This document shows, in pieces, positions 26,224-36,500 of a stretch of DNA of 64,000 nt (positions are counted from its first letter, which is position 1; the number at the start of each line of letters is the position of its first letter). The notes beneath the pieces are model-generated. The model was not told where the DNA came from and did no database searches. It saw only the letters and a list, made by a program, of their open reading frames with translations. The position numbers and the translations under genes are program-made. Origin of the DNA: Lignipirellula cremea (GTDB lineage: Bacteria; Planctomycetota; Planctomycetia; Pirellulales; Pirellulaceae); contig NZ_CP036433.1 of the NCBI RefSeq assembly GCF_007751035.1, positions 1,593,001 to 1,657,000 of the forward strand, given 5' to 3'.

Positions 26224-26706
26224 ATGTCCGACATGGTTCCCATGACCCGCGATGCCTTCAATCGGCTCAAAGACGAAATTCATCGTCTTGAGAACGAAGA
26301 GATGCCGATCATCGCGGAAAAAATCGCCGAAGCCCGGGCCGAAGGCGACCTGAAAGAAAACGCCGAGTACCATGCCCAGCGCGAAGCGCAGGGGATGCTG
26401 CAGGCGCGCATTGTGGAAAAACGCGATCGCCTGGCCAGAGCTTCGATCGTCGATATGTCGCAGATTCCGCGTGACCGGGTGGCCTTTGGGGCGACGGTCA
26501 CCGTGAAGGATCTCGACTATAACGACGAGGAAGAGATCACCCTGGTCGGCTCCGGCGACGAAGACTACGACGTCGGCAAGTACCTGACGACCAGCCCGAT
26601 TGGCCAGGGGCTGATGGGGAAAAAGGTCGGCACGGTCGTCGAGATTCCGGTGCCCAAAGGGGTGATTCGTTACGAGATTCTCAGCATCCGTTACGACGAA
26701 GGGTAG
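26224..26706 (+). CDS. greA: Transcription elongation factor GreA
   Basis: A 160-residue GreA, which enters the RNA polymerase secondary channel and stimulates cleavage of backtracked RNA. The coiled-coil tip has the diagnostic [21 protein letters not shown] with the two acidic residues needed for cleavage (D and E of GDLKEN). The C-terminal FKBP-like domain runs from about residue 80 ([24 protein letters not shown]) to the [23 protein letters not shown] signature. The ATG at 26224 has GGAG at suitable distance; the frame is open further upstream, but that part reads through the leader hairpin. The gene stands alone. Confidence 0.96.
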   Translation: MSDMVPMTRDAFNRLKDEIHRLENEEMPIIAEKIAEARAEGDLKENAEYHAQREAQGMLQARIVEKRDRLARASIVDMSQIPRDRVAFGATVTVKDLDYNDEEEITLVGSGDEDYDVGKYLTTSPIGQGLMGKKVGTVVEIPVPKGVIRYEILSIRYDEG

Positions 26707-26760
26707 GCGGTCGCGGGACGGCCAGCGATTGACGACGACCAGGGCGGCGCGCGGGATTAT

Positions 26761-26798
26761 CGATGCGTCGCCCATTCTGGATTAATGGGCAGGCATCG
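26761..26798. terminator. Hairpin between converging greA and the sigma-54 activator gene
   Basis: CGATGC/GCATCG (26761-26766, 26793-26798) encloses GCCCATT/AATGGGC (26770-26776, 26784-26790). The two-part stem lies midway between two converging genes; no long T-run follows on either strand. Confidence 0.5.
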
Positions 26799-26848
26799 AA
26801 GGCAAGTCGTCTTTCTGGTGTCTGCTCTTGCTCGAAACGACGAGTCAT

Positions 26849-28789
26849 TTAGTCTTCGTCGTCGTCTTCTTTGGCGTCCATGCCGAGCTGTTTCATTTTG
26901 CGGTACAGGTTGGAACGGTGCAGGCCAAGCCGCCTGGCGGCTTCGGTCATGTTGCTGCGGGCGCGCTCGATGTGGCGTTTGATGTATTCGATCTGAAACT
27001 GCCGCGTGGCTTCGTTCAGCTCGGTATCCAGCGACAGCAGGGACGGCTCCTGTTTGCCGGGCGACAGGATGAAGTTCAGGTCGTCGGCGTCGATTTTGTC
27101 GTCCTGGGTCAGATAGGCCAGACGCTCCATCAGGTTGCGCAGTTCGCGAACGTTGCCGGGCCAGCCATGCCCCAGCATGCGTTTGCGGGCGGCGGCGGTG
27201 AAACGGGGCATTTTGCGGCGTGCTTTGGCGCAGAAGTCGCGCAGGAAATGCTCCGCCAGCAGGATGACGTCGTCGCCCCGGTCGCGGAGGGCCGGCAGTT
27301 CGATCGTGACGACGCACAGGCGAAAGTAAAGGTCCTCGCGAAAGCGTTTCTCGCGGACCATCGTCGCCAGGTTCTGGTTGGTCGCCGCAATCACGCGGGC
27401 GTCGGTATGGATCGGCTGCGAACCGCCGACGCGCACGACGACTTTTTCTTCCAGGACGCGGAGCAGTTTGGCCTGCCCGCTGAGGCTCATGTCGCCGATT
27501 TCGTCGAGGAACAGCGTCCCGCCTGAGGCCAGTTCGAACTTGCCGCTGCGGCGTTCGTGGGCGTCGGTGAAGGCGCCTTTCTCGTGGCCGAAGAGTTCGC
27601 TTTCCAGCAGGGTGTCGGGCAGGGCGGCGCAGTTGACGGCAATGAACGGCTCATTCCGGCGGCGGCTCAGGTAGTGCACTTGCTGGCTGATGACTTCCTT
27701 GCCGGTGCCGTTTTCGCCCAGGATCAGCACGGCCAGTTCGGTGTCGGCGACCCGTCGCACGGTGGAGCGGAGCGCGTTGACGGCGGCGCAATCGCCGATC
27801 ATTTTCACGCTTTTGGCGGCCTGTTCGGCCATTTGATTACGGGAGTTCAGCAGTTGCTCGTACTGCTGGGAATTTTCCAGGGCGATGGCGGCGTGCGACG
27901 CCAGTTCGACCAGGGCCGCTTCGTCCTCGTCGCTGAAAGAGCCTTCGATCTTGTTGATCATTTCAAAGGCGCCCAGCATGTGTCCGTCGGAGTTCCGCAG
28001 CGGGATGCAGAGCAGGGAGCGGGTCTGGAAGTTGTGTTTCTGGTCGACGCTGCGGTCGATTTCGCGCTGTTCGTCGTCGCGGTCGGCGTCGACCCGGCGG
28101 GACTCGCCCGACTGGATCACCTGGCCGACAATGCCGGAATCATCGGGGATGCGCAGCTCCTCGCTGTCGACGCCCAGCGCGGGGCGGGCGACGAGCGTGC
28201 GGTTGGGCTGGTCCCAGAGAAAAATGCTGGCGCGTTCGGCTTCCAGCAGGCGGGTCGAGGTCTCGGCCATCTGCTTGAGCAGGTCGCCCATTTCCAGGGT
28301 CTGGCGCCACTGACCGGCGATTTCCAGAATCGCTTCCAGCCGCCGGATGCGGCGACGCCCTGCGGTTCGTTCGCGGACATCGGACAGGGCCGCATTGAGC
28401 AAAGCCGCATGCGAATCGATCGCCTCCCGGGGCGCGCGGGCTTGCACCTGGTACGCGGTCAGGATCTGCCCGCGGGTGGACCGTTGCTCCAGCGGGGCCG
28501 CCAGCCAGTCGCCGGCGGTGACGGCCTGGTCGCGGTCCAGTGCGTCGCTGAGCAGATCAAACGGCAACGGCTGCTGGGGCCCGGCCTCGGCCAGCACCCG
28601 CCACTTGCCGCGTCGTCCTTGCGACAACGCCAGGTAACGGCAATCGAGCGAAGCCAGCAGCAAAGGCAGCGCCTGGCGCAGGTAGTCTTCTTCGGTATCG
28701 GCGAGCGTCGCCAGATAAATGGCCCGGGTCGACAGCTCCATCGCGTCGGGATGCGCGGCAAACCGAGCGTATTCTTTTGTGGTGGTCAT
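26849..28789 (-). CDS. Sigma-54-dependent transcriptional activator, GAF-AAA+-Fis
   Basis: A 646-residue enhancer-binding protein. A GAF domain spans about 165-310 (LLEAERASIFLWD, then SLLCIPLRNSDGHMLGAFEMIN). The AAA+ domain has Walker A GENGTGKE (358-365), Walker B GGTLFLDEIGDMS (from 423) and an R-finger region (REDLYFRL). The sigma-54 contact loop reads GAFTDA (405-410), not the standard GAFTGA. A Fis-type helix-turn-helix ends the protein (MTEAARRLGLHRSNLYRKMKQLGM). There is no receiver domain, so the signal is probably a small molecule or protein sensed by the GAF domain. The ATG at 28789 follows GGAGGGGG; earlier in-frame ATGs lack such a site. Confidence 0.92.
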   Translation of the reverse strand: MTTTKEYARFAAHPDAMELSTRAIYLATLADTEEDYLRQALPLLLASLDCRYLALSQGRRGKWRVLAEAGPQQPLPFDLLSDALDRDQAVTAGDWLAAPLEQRSTRGQILTAYQVQARAPREAIDSHAALLNAALSDVRERTAGRRRIRRLEAILEIAGQWRQTLEMGDLLKQMAETSTRLLEAERASIFLWDQPNRTLVARPALGVDSEELRIPDDSGIVGQVIQSGESRRVDADRDDEQREIDRSVDQKHNFQTRSLLCIPLRNSDGHMLGAFEMINKIEGSFSDEDEAALVELASHAAIALENSQQYEQLLNSRNQMAEQAAKSVKMIGDCAAVNALRSTVRRVADTELAVLILGENGTGKEVISQQVHYLSRRRNEPFIAVNCAALPDTLLESELFGHEKGAFTDAHERRSGKFELASGGTLFLDEIGDMSLSGQAKLLRVLEEKVVVRVGGSQPIHTDARVIAATNQNLATMVREKRFREDLYFRLCVVTIELPALRDRGDDVILLAEHFLRDFCAKARRKMPRFTAAARKRMLGHGWPGNVRELRNLMERLAYLTQDDKIDADDLNFILSPGKQEPSLLSLDTELNEATRQFQIEYIKRHIERARSNMTEAARRLGLHRSNLYRKMKQLGMDAKEDDDED

Positions 28790-28979
28790 ATCGCGTCCCC
28801 CTCCAGGTCGGCACGCCATGCTACTCCATCCCAAGGGCGATGAGAAGTAAACGCAGGCCTGCTTCCTTTTTCCCCGATCATCCACGGTCGCCCCGGACGC
28901 GAACATACCGTCGCGGCGAGTCGTTCTTCCCGCCACGAGCGCGGGCGTCCTTGCTGCGCATCGCTGGGCGACGCGCTAA

Positions 28980-29369
28980 CTAGGAGTTCTCCGCCAGCGC
29001 GGCGGCGATCCGGTCGCGGATCACCTGCCCCAGTAACGGATGCAAACCGAGCGGTTCCGTCACCACGTACGGCACGTCGGGGCGCCGGGCGGCCGCCTCG
29101 GCAGCCAGTCGCGGGATATCTTCGCGCGAGTGGTTGCCCGGCAGCAGAAAGTACGGATGCACCACAATCTGTTCGGCCCCGCGGGCGATGCAACGGTCGA
29201 ACGCGGTCTGCAGGGTGGGCTCGGCGAGCTCCATGTGGGCCGGTTCGATAATCGTGTAGGGCGAAGACTGGGCGAACATGGCTGCGACTTCCAGCAACAT
29301 GGCGTTGCTCTCTTCGCGACGGGATCCATGATCGACCAGCACCACGCCGACGGTCGGGTCGGTTGTCAT
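28980..29369 (-). CDS. CbiX/SirB-type sirohydrochlorin chelatase-like protein
   Basis: A 129-residue single-domain class II chelatase. The N-terminus has VVLVDHGSRREESN with metal-binding H14, and the second motif reads VVHPYFLLPGNHSREDIP with H71 and H80. Such proteins insert cobalt, nickel or iron into sirohydrochlorin for cobalamin, F430 or sirohaem; the metal cannot be told here. The length fits the short CbiX form that acts as a dimer. The start codon overlaps the stop of the upstream PhoD-like gene in an ATGA, so translation is probably coupled. No other tetrapyrrole gene lies nearby. Confidence 0.85.
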   Translation of the reverse strand: MTTDPTVGVVLVDHGSRREESNAMLLEVAAMFAQSSPYTIIEPAHMELAEPTLQTAFDRCIARGAEQIVVHPYFLLPGNHSREDIPRLAAEAAARRPDVPYVVTEPLGLHPLLGQVIRDRIAAALAENS

Positions 29370-30823
29370 TGGGCTCGCTCTAATTGGCTGCGTTTGAGGG
29401 TCAACTTGTACACTTCCTCGTCATCGATCGTGATGCAGCGAAAGGTAACTTCAGGATCGGCCAGCTCGGTGTTGAAGGTCAAGAGACCATAAAAGTTCCC
29501 CTCGTTGTACGAGAAAATTGCGGCGGGCCGGGTCGGATGCGTGTGGTGGTTGGTCAGCTTCGAGGTTTCAAATTCAAACAGGTCGTAGCCTTTGGGTCGA
29601 GCGATGCGGTAGACATCGGTCCGATGGCGATCGGCGGAAAGCAGGATCACGCCGGGGATCGGCTGCTCGTCGATCAGGGTGAACAGCTCTTCTCGTTCTT
29701 CACGGGCGCCCCACCAGGAATCGCGTCCGCCTTTGTCGGCTGTTTCCGTCCAGAGCGTGCCGGAGACGATCACCTTGAAGGTCGCCGTCGACTTTTTGAG
29801 TTTCTCCAGCAGCCACTTTTTCTGGACCGGCCCCAGCATGGTGCGGGGCTCGCCGTTTTGCGGTTTGAACTCGCGATAGTAGCGGCCGTCGGTCATGAAA
29901 AAGTCGATGTCGCCAATGGAGAAATCGAACCAGCATCCGGGCTGTTCGGGGCCGCCGCCGTAGTAGGCGTTGTTCCAGTTTTCCCGGAACACTTTCCAGA
30001 CCGGCAGCTTCCAGTCCGGTTTGAACGGATCGGGCCCGCCCTGGGTGTCGTTGGCGCCAAAGTCGTGGTCATCCCAGATGGCGTATACGCCGCAGCCGGC
30101 CGACATGCGGCGGAACTCGGGCCGCAACTGGCGACGGTAGTAGTACAACCGCTGGCGGCTGCGATGCGTGGGGTCGTCGATGTAGACGTTGTCTCCCAGA
30201 AACAGGAAGGCGTCGGGACGGCGTTTGGCGATTGTATCCCAGATATGCTCATGCTCGGGAACCAGCCGCGAACCGCCGCCGAAGGCGACCTGCACCTGGG
30301 CCGGCTGGCCCTTGGCTGGCGCAGTGCGGAACACGGCCCGTTCGGGCAGCATGGGCTTGCCGTCGAGCAGCACCTGGTAAGCGTACTCGGTCCGCGGCGC
30401 CAGGCCGACCGCTTCGACCACGGCTGTAAAGTCTTTATCGGCCTGGGTCGTGGCGAGAGAGCTCTGCAGCACGGGCTGTTTGTCGTCCTGGGTCGACTGC
30501 AGTTCGATCTGGATTTTGGCGGGCCGGATCGTCCGCACCCAGAAGCGGGCCGATGTGTCGGTTACGCAGCCCAGCATGGGACCGCTGAACAGTTCCAGGT
30601 GATGCTTCTTCAGCAGGGCCGCCAGTTCGGGCTGCTGGGCGACGGCGGCCAGCGAGGCCTCGGGATCGTCGCCCAGGATGGCTTTGATTAATACCGGTTC
30701 CAGTTCGCCCAGCACGGGCGTATCGGCCGGGGTGGGGATAATTTCTTTCGCCGTCGCTGGCGACCAGGCAGCGGCAGCCAGCGCAAGGGCGACGATTGCG
30801 GCCCGAAGGTTTGTGCGTTTCAT
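29366..30823 (-). CDS. Exported PhoD-like alkaline phosphatase
   Basis: A 485-residue metallophosphoesterase of the PhoD/alkaline phosphatase D family with a signal peptide (MKRTNLRAAIVALALAAAAWSPATA). An N-terminal fibronectin-like domain (VTDTSARFWVRTIRPAKIQIEL) precedes the catalytic domain, which has FLFLGDNVYIDD, YAIWDDHDFGANDT, FKVIVSGTLW and LLSADRHRTDVYR, the metal-binding blocks of the family. It should hydrolyse phosphomonoesters or phosphodiesters in the periplasm. PhoD members are often Tat substrates, but no twin-Arg is visible, so Sec export is likely. It overlaps the cbiX-like gene by four bases. Confidence 0.88.
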   Translation of the reverse strand: MKRTNLRAAIVALALAAAAWSPATAKEIIPTPADTPVLGELEPVLIKAILGDDPEASLAAVAQQPELAALLKKHHLELFSGPMLGCVTDTSARFWVRTIRPAKIQIELQSTQDDKQPVLQSSLATTQADKDFTAVVEAVGLAPRTEYAYQVLLDGKPMLPERAVFRTAPAKGQPAQVQVAFGGGSRLVPEHEHIWDTIAKRRPDAFLFLGDNVYIDDPTHRSRQRLYYYRRQLRPEFRRMSAGCGVYAIWDDHDFGANDTQGGPDPFKPDWKLPVWKVFRENWNNAYYGGGPEQPGCWFDFSIGDIDFFMTDGRYYREFKPQNGEPRTMLGPVQKKWLLEKLKKSTATFKVIVSGTLWTETADKGGRDSWWGAREEREELFTLIDEQPIPGVILLSADRHRTDVYRIARPKGYDLFEFETSKLTNHHTHPTRPAAIFSYNEGNFYGLLTFNTELADPEVTFRCITIDDEEVYKLTLKRSQLERAQ

Positions 30824-31006
30824 GGTGGGTCCTCAATGGGGGTGAACGTTCGGCTTCATTGTAATCGTCCGCCGGGGCGAATGCTGGCGTTCTCGGCGAC
30901 AGGCTTTATATTGTGAATCGGAAAGCGCAGCACCCGTCGAGGACGCTGGCGCAGGCTGAAACCAATCGCGGGCAGGCGGCTTCCGCTGGCAATCAAAGGG
31001 AAACCG

Positions 31007-32149
31007 ATGGCGACTCGTCGATGTTCGTACTGTGGAGGACGGTTCTCCTCGGCGCAGGACCGCGCTTGTCCGGATTGCGGCCGCGAGGTTCCGCCCGAAA
31101 CGTTTGACGATCCGTTCCCGCAGGGCGCTTCGCCCCGCGATGGGCATCGCTTGCCGGCGGACTGGATGCCGACGCACGACACCGGGCCGATCAGCAAGGC
31201 CAGCATCCGCAATGTACCGGTGAGCGTGCCCCAGATCACCACCCATGCGGTGAAAGCCTGGCGAAGGAACCTGGGTTTACTGCTGGGCGTGTGGCTGGTT
31301 GTCTTCGGGATTAACAGCGGGATGGACTACGGACTTCGTCGCCTGGAGCAACAACAGCCTGCCGTCAACCAGCAGCCGCCCGTCCAGCAGCCGGAGCCCC
31401 TTGACGAGAACCCGGATCCCCTTGACGAGCCGCCGGGACTGGTGGACGAGCCGCCAGGACCGGAAGTGGAGCCGCCGGCGCCTTTTGACGAGCCGCCGGG
31501 GCCGGCTGAGAAGGCGCCGGAGCTTGTCGAAAAACCTTTGCAGCCCGTCGAGCAGCCGCTGGAGCGTGGGGAGGATCCCCGGCCGATGAATCAACCGAAA
31601 CCTGCCCGGAAGCCGCTGAATCTGCAGGCCTTCAGGATCGACTGGACGAACGCGCTGCTGGTGGGCGTCATCAAGTTTCTCGTGAACGGCGTGAAGGTGT
31701 TCCTGGGCGTGGGTCAGACGTTGATCGCCTTGAAAGTGGCTCGCGGCAGGCAGGCGTATTTTACCGACGTGCTGACAGGCGCCTCCCAGACGACGGCTGT
31801 GGTGGGAGCGACGCTGATCGCGACGATTCTGCTGATGCTGGCATTCTCCGCCTGCTTCGTGCCGGGCCTGTTCTTGTGCTGGAACTACTGGCCGTTTTAC
31901 TTTCTGATCGTGGATAAAAAGGCGGGCGTGTTCGATTCTTTCACCACTGCCAGGGAGATCACGAAAAACAACCTGGGCAGCATTATTCTGCTGTGTTTTG
32001 TCAGCGCGCTGATTGCGCTGGCAGGGCTGCTCGGCTGCCTGGTGGGGTTTGTGTTTGCCGCCCCGTTGCTGACCGTGCTGTGGGCCACCGCGTATTTAAT
32101 GATGTCGGGCCAGCTGGCCGCTCCGGGGACGTCGGCCTTTCAGGGATAG
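31007..32149 (+). CDS. Zinc-ribbon, proline-rich multipass membrane protein
   Basis: A 380-residue protein. A zinc ribbon at the N-terminus (C6, C9, C21, C24: CSYCGG, CPDCG) is followed by one membrane helix (about 88-104). Residues 115-210 form a low-complexity repeat rich in Pro, Glu and Asp (many DEPPG and EPPGP units). The C-terminal half contains several hydrophobic helices (TTAVVGATLIATILLMLAFSACF, IILLCFVSALIALAGLLGCLV) with a DSFTTAREITKNN loop, resembling DUF975/YciC-like integral membrane proteins. AAAGGGAAACCG precedes the ATG. Function is unknown; the acidic Pro-rich part may span the periplasm. Confidence 0.75.
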   Translation: MATRRCSYCGGRFSSAQDRACPDCGREVPPETFDDPFPQGASPRDGHRLPADWMPTHDTGPISKASIRNVPVSVPQITTHAVKAWRRNLGLLLGVWLVVFGINSGMDYGLRRLEQQQPAVNQQPPVQQPEPLDENPDPLDEPPGLVDEPPGPEVEPPAPFDEPPGPAEKAPELVEKPLQPVEQPLERGEDPRPMNQPKPARKPLNLQAFRIDWTNALLVGVIKFLVNGVKVFLGVGQTLIALKVARGRQAYFTDVLTGASQTTAVVGATLIATILLMLAFSACFVPGLFLCWNYWPFYFLIVDKKAGVFDSFTTAREITKNNLGSIILLCFVSALIALAGLLGCLVGFVFAAPLLTVLWATAYLMMSGQLAAPGTSAFQG

Positions 32150-32209
32150 CAGCCGGCCGTCGTCAAGGATCAGCCGACTGCATCGAGCCGCTACGCGCCG
32201 CGCAGCGGC

Positions 32210-32962
32210 CTATTCCTTCAGGAACTCGACCTTGCCGGTTTCCATGCCGTACATGGCGCCGACGATGCGGATCTGGCCGTTTTCTTCCATCTCGCTCAGG
32301 ATGGGGCTGTGTTCGCGAATATACGCCACGGTCAGCAGCACGTTCTTCTCCGCCACCTGCTGCATGAACTTGCCATTGGCGCTCGTCTTGCTGCCTTCTT
32401 CTTTCTCAAAGAATTCGACGGCCGGACGGATGTTCTGCAGCATGGGGGTGATGTTTCCCAGCTCGACATTGTCGATCGCTCCCCCGATGGCGCCGCAGTT
32501 TTCGTGACCCATGACCAGGATCAGTTTGGCGCCGGCGACTTTGCAGCCGAACTCCATACTGCCCAGGATGTCGGTGTTGGCGAAGTTACCCGCCACGCGC
32601 GCCACGAAGATATCGCCGATGCCGCGATCAAACACGTCTTCGACCGGGATCCGGGAATCCAGGCAGGACAGGATCACCGCTTTGGGGAACTGGCCCAGCG
32701 ACGCTTCCCGCACCAGCTTGGAATGGTCGCGCTGGGTCAGCGTGCCGGCCATAAAGCGGCCATTGCCGTCTTTGAGCATCTGCAGCACTTCATCGGGCTT
32801 CAGTTTGTCCCGTTCTTCTCTTGTCAGCACGCGCTCGACCAGCGGTTTGGCGTCGGATCCACCGGCCGCCGGATCCGTTTTGGCGGCAGGGGCCGAGGCG
32901 GGCGGTGCACAGCCCAGCGGAAGCAGGCAGGCAACAAGCAGCAAGGCAAGGCGACAGAGCAT
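32210..32962 (-). CDS. Beta-carbonic anhydrase with lipoprotein signal
   Basis: A 250-residue beta-class carbonic anhydrase, catalysing CO2/bicarbonate interconversion. The zinc ligands and active-site dyad are clear: C100, D102 and R104 in ILSCLDSRIP, and H153 with C156 in MGHENCGAIGG. Unusually, the protein starts with a hydrophobic stretch ending LLPLGC (lipobox Cys at 18), so it should be exported and lipid-anchored. The preceding region (APPASAPAAKTDPAAGG) is a typical lipoprotein linker. I chose ATG at 32962; a TTG at 32980 is possible. AAGGAA stands upstream. Confidence 0.9.
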   Translation of the reverse strand: MLCRLALLLVACLLPLGCAPPASAPAAKTDPAAGGSDAKPLVERVLTREERDKLKPDEVLQMLKDGNGRFMAGTLTQRDHSKLVREASLGQFPKAVILSCLDSRIPVEDVFDRGIGDIFVARVAGNFANTDILGSMEFGCKVAGAKLILVMGHENCGAIGGAIDNVELGNITPMLQNIRPAVEFFEKEEGSKTSANGKFMQQVAEKNVLLTVAYIREHSPILSEMEENGQIRIVGAMYGMETGKVEFLKE

Positions 32963-33511
32963 GAGTGCGATTCCTTTCAAGAGAGAATTGTCGTTCGCGA
33001 CGAACGACTGCGGTCAGGCAGGGGGTCCGGACTGTCCGTTATCAAAAAGCGGGGCAGCCTGACCGCAGGAAGGCGGAGTGAAACCAAAGCTACAACGACG
33101 CAGCCGCGCCTGAAACTTCGGCCCTCCTGGGAACGCAAATCGTACCGAACAAGCGGCAGCGAAGCAAGAGAATGGAGCCTTGTTTGCGGCTCCTGACGCC
33201 TCCTGAAGGGACGGCGGTCCTGCTGACAAAACCTGTCAGACTGCGGTGGCGATGCGCGCTCGAATTGACAAGAGGATCTGCGGCGTCTGCCGGAAACGGG
33301 GAGGATCGGGGCTGCCCTCAGGGCCGAGGCTACTCCTTGTGAGGAGGCTTCGCCTGGCGATTATGGCCGTACTCTTCCGGCCGCCGGGCTGTTACCCTGA
33401 TTGTTGGTCGGATCGTGGGCAAAACGCTCCGTGCCGGAGGAGACGGCCGAAAACTTACCACGCCCTCTTCGCCTGCCCGTCCCCTTTACTCCCTGCCCGG
33501 TGGTTTCTGGA
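32963..33511. other. Divergent intergenic region with inverted repeat
   Basis: The 549-bp gap between the carbonic anhydrase and the DUF4838 gene holds a perfect 12-bp inverted repeat (CTGCGGTCAGGC at 33008-33019, GCCTGACCGCAG at 33057-33068) separated by 37 bases. No gene was recognised; it should contain the promoters of both flanking genes. Confidence 0.5.
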
Positions 33512-36500
33512 ATGATAAAAGAAACGCTCTCCGCCTGCCGCTCTGGCGCGCTCGCCTGTCTGGCGTTGCTGGTTTCTCTGTCCACGGCCTGGGTGCATGC
33601 CGGGGAAGTCGTCGTCGCCCGTCTGCCGGTGGAGCCAGAGACCTGCTATCGACTTCATTTCCAGGTTCCGACTCCTGATCCGTCCGAAGGCGAACCGGCC
33701 CAGTGGCTGTTGCGCACTGTTGACGTCCAGGGCGACCGACCTTTTGTCGGTTGCCATGATCAGGCCTGGCAGCAGATCGCGCCGGACCAGAAGGTTTTTA
33801 CGCACGCCCTGCAAACGATCCCCGGCGCGAAAACGCTGGAACTGGTGGTTCGCAGTGCGGGACAGCCGCCGCAGATTGGCGAGGTAATGCTGGAACCGTA
33901 CACGCCCGGCGACCTGCTGATCAACGGCCAGTTCCAGGAAGGCCCCGGCAACTTCTCGGGCTGGTCGGAGCACTTGAACTGTCGCTTCCTTGAAGTCGAA
34001 GGGAAGACGGCGCTCCAGGTCGAACATAACGGCTATGCCCTGACCGACCGGATCCCCGTGGCCGGCGGGGCCAATTACCGGTTCGACGCCGGCTCCACCA
34101 TGCCGACGTATCTCCTGGCGTACGACGCCGACATGCAGCTGCTCACGCCGACGCCCTACAACCGACTGCGCGACTTCCGCACGCCGGAAACGGCCGTCTG
34201 GCTGCGTCTGCTGTACCAGACCAGCTTCGATCATATTCCCGTCTATCGCACCCGGACGATCACTTCGGTCGGACTGCAGCGGGTTGAGGAAGGGCAGGCG
34301 GCCGCCCCGGCCGACGCTCCCGTTTTTCCAGGCGAGATCGTCCTCGCCAGCAATTGCGACCCGCGGGAAGCTTACGCCGCCCGCGAGCTGCAGCACTGGG
34401 TCCATGAGATCACCGGCAAGCGGCTGCCGCTGCTGGCCGCCCCTTCAGCGCGCGATAACCTCAAGTTCTTTCTCGGCGCCAGGTGGGCGACGGACTACGA
34501 AGACGACCTGAAGTTCCTGGCCGGATCCGACGGTTACGCCGTACGCCGCCAGGGGAATGCCATTTATCTGTTCAGCGCCCATCCCCGCGGTCTGCTGTTT
34601 GGCGTGTGTGCGTTCCTGGAGAAGAATACCGACATCATCTGGCCGCGGCCGCATGCGGACTTTGCCGCGATCTTTTCAAAGACGCCGAACCTCGAATTCC
34701 CCCAGGCCGACTTTCGATCCCGACCGGCGTTTGCGATTCGCGAGCTGAACTTCCTGGGCGGCGATCGCACGCCCGAGCAGAGCCAGGAGTGGAGCGGCCG
34801 TAACGGCGCCAACACGCCGCTGCGACTCGGCCGTGGCTTCCCGTACTTGCGCTGGCTGTCAGGAGCAACGATCGGCGCCGGCGGCGGGTATATCTGGAAC
34901 TTCCTGGGGCTGGAGCAGGAAGACGAAACGTTGTATCCGCTCGTCAATGGCAACCGCCTGCGCAACATGTGGCGCCAGCCGTGCTATACCCATCCGGGCG
35001 TGCCGAAGGTGATGGCCGACTCGGCCCGCGAGATGCTGGAGAGCGTGCCCGGCCGGGAGATTGAGTTCCTCATCTCACGCGTCGGGGACAACTGGGAAGT
35101 CTGCAGCTGCCCCGAGTGCATGCAACCGATCGACCTGGCGGACGGCAGCCGCCTGGAGCCGCAGTCGACCAGCAGCCTCAAGGATCGGCTGTTCTTTTCC
35201 ACGCGGAACTACCTGATGCTCAATCGGATGGCGGAAGATCTGGTCAAGGATTACCCGGATCTCAAGTTGCACACGCACGCCTATATTTTTGCTGCGGAGC
35301 CGCCGAAGGTAAAGCTGCATCCGGCCATTGTGCCGCACTTCGCCGCCTATCCGACCAAAGACGAACGCTATCCGATCCTGGAACAAAAGTCGGAAGAAGG
35401 CCGCGAGTGGGGCCGCCGCCTGCGGCAGTGGGGCGAAGAGCAGGATGTGAATTTTGGCTTCTTCGGCTACTACTATTCCGACGGCTACAACGCGCTGGCC
35501 GATACCGCCGGCCCCGATTACCTGGCCCTGTCCCGCATGGGCGGCATCCATGCACACTGCGAAGGCTATCCGGGCGACGTCGACGCGCTGAACAGCTGGG
35601 ACTACGAAGGTTCCGAAAAATGGATCATGGCGAAACTGCAGTGGGACCCCAGTCAGGATCCGGCAGCCCTGCGTGAGCAGTACATCCAGCGGACATTCCG
35701 CGACGCCGCCGGCCCGATGCGGGCGTTCTATCAGTTGATCAACGCTTCCTGGCACGACCCCAAGAATCCGACCACCGTCAACTGCCACACGCCAGGGAAG
35801 GAGATGTTCCAGAAGTTTCTCGTCGATCCGGGACTGGAAAAGCAGGCGCGGGCTCACCTGGTCGAAGCCCAGCAGGTCGCCACCGATCCGCGTTCCCGCA
35901 ACCTGATTGTTCGGATGCTGGCGAAATTCGACCAGTTCGCCGCCGAACTCAACCGGCTGATCGTGCCGCTCGTTCCCGAATCGACCGAGCAATGGCGGCA
36001 GGTCGATTCGCCCCACTGGTACAAGGCCCATCAGGTCGGCGACTTCCAGCGCATCGCCAACTGGCAGCCGCTGCCGGAAAAGGCGGAAACGAAGTACGAA
36101 ACCAGGATCGCCATGATGCGCGACAAGACGCATCTGTACTTCAAAATCGACGCCTTCACTAGCGACGGCGAACGGGTTAGTCCGCGTTCCAGGGGCGGCT
36201 ATTTTCCGCAGGGGGACCGGGTCGAAATCGTACTGCGCTGCGACTCGGCGACTTACTATCTGGCCCTGGGCGAAGACGAAAGAGAGTACATGCTGAAGAA
36301 CTGGAGCACGACCCATCCCTGGCGTAACCAGGTGCAGGTCCGTTTTGAGCAGGCCGAGGGACTCTGGACCGCACTCGTGGCCGTGCCGCTGCGCGATCTG
36401 GAAGCGACGCCAGGCAAGAGCGATATCGATGTGAAGTTCGGCCGCGTCGCCCATCCCCATACGCCGGCCCGGGAGGAAAGCACCCTCGACGGCAGGAGCA

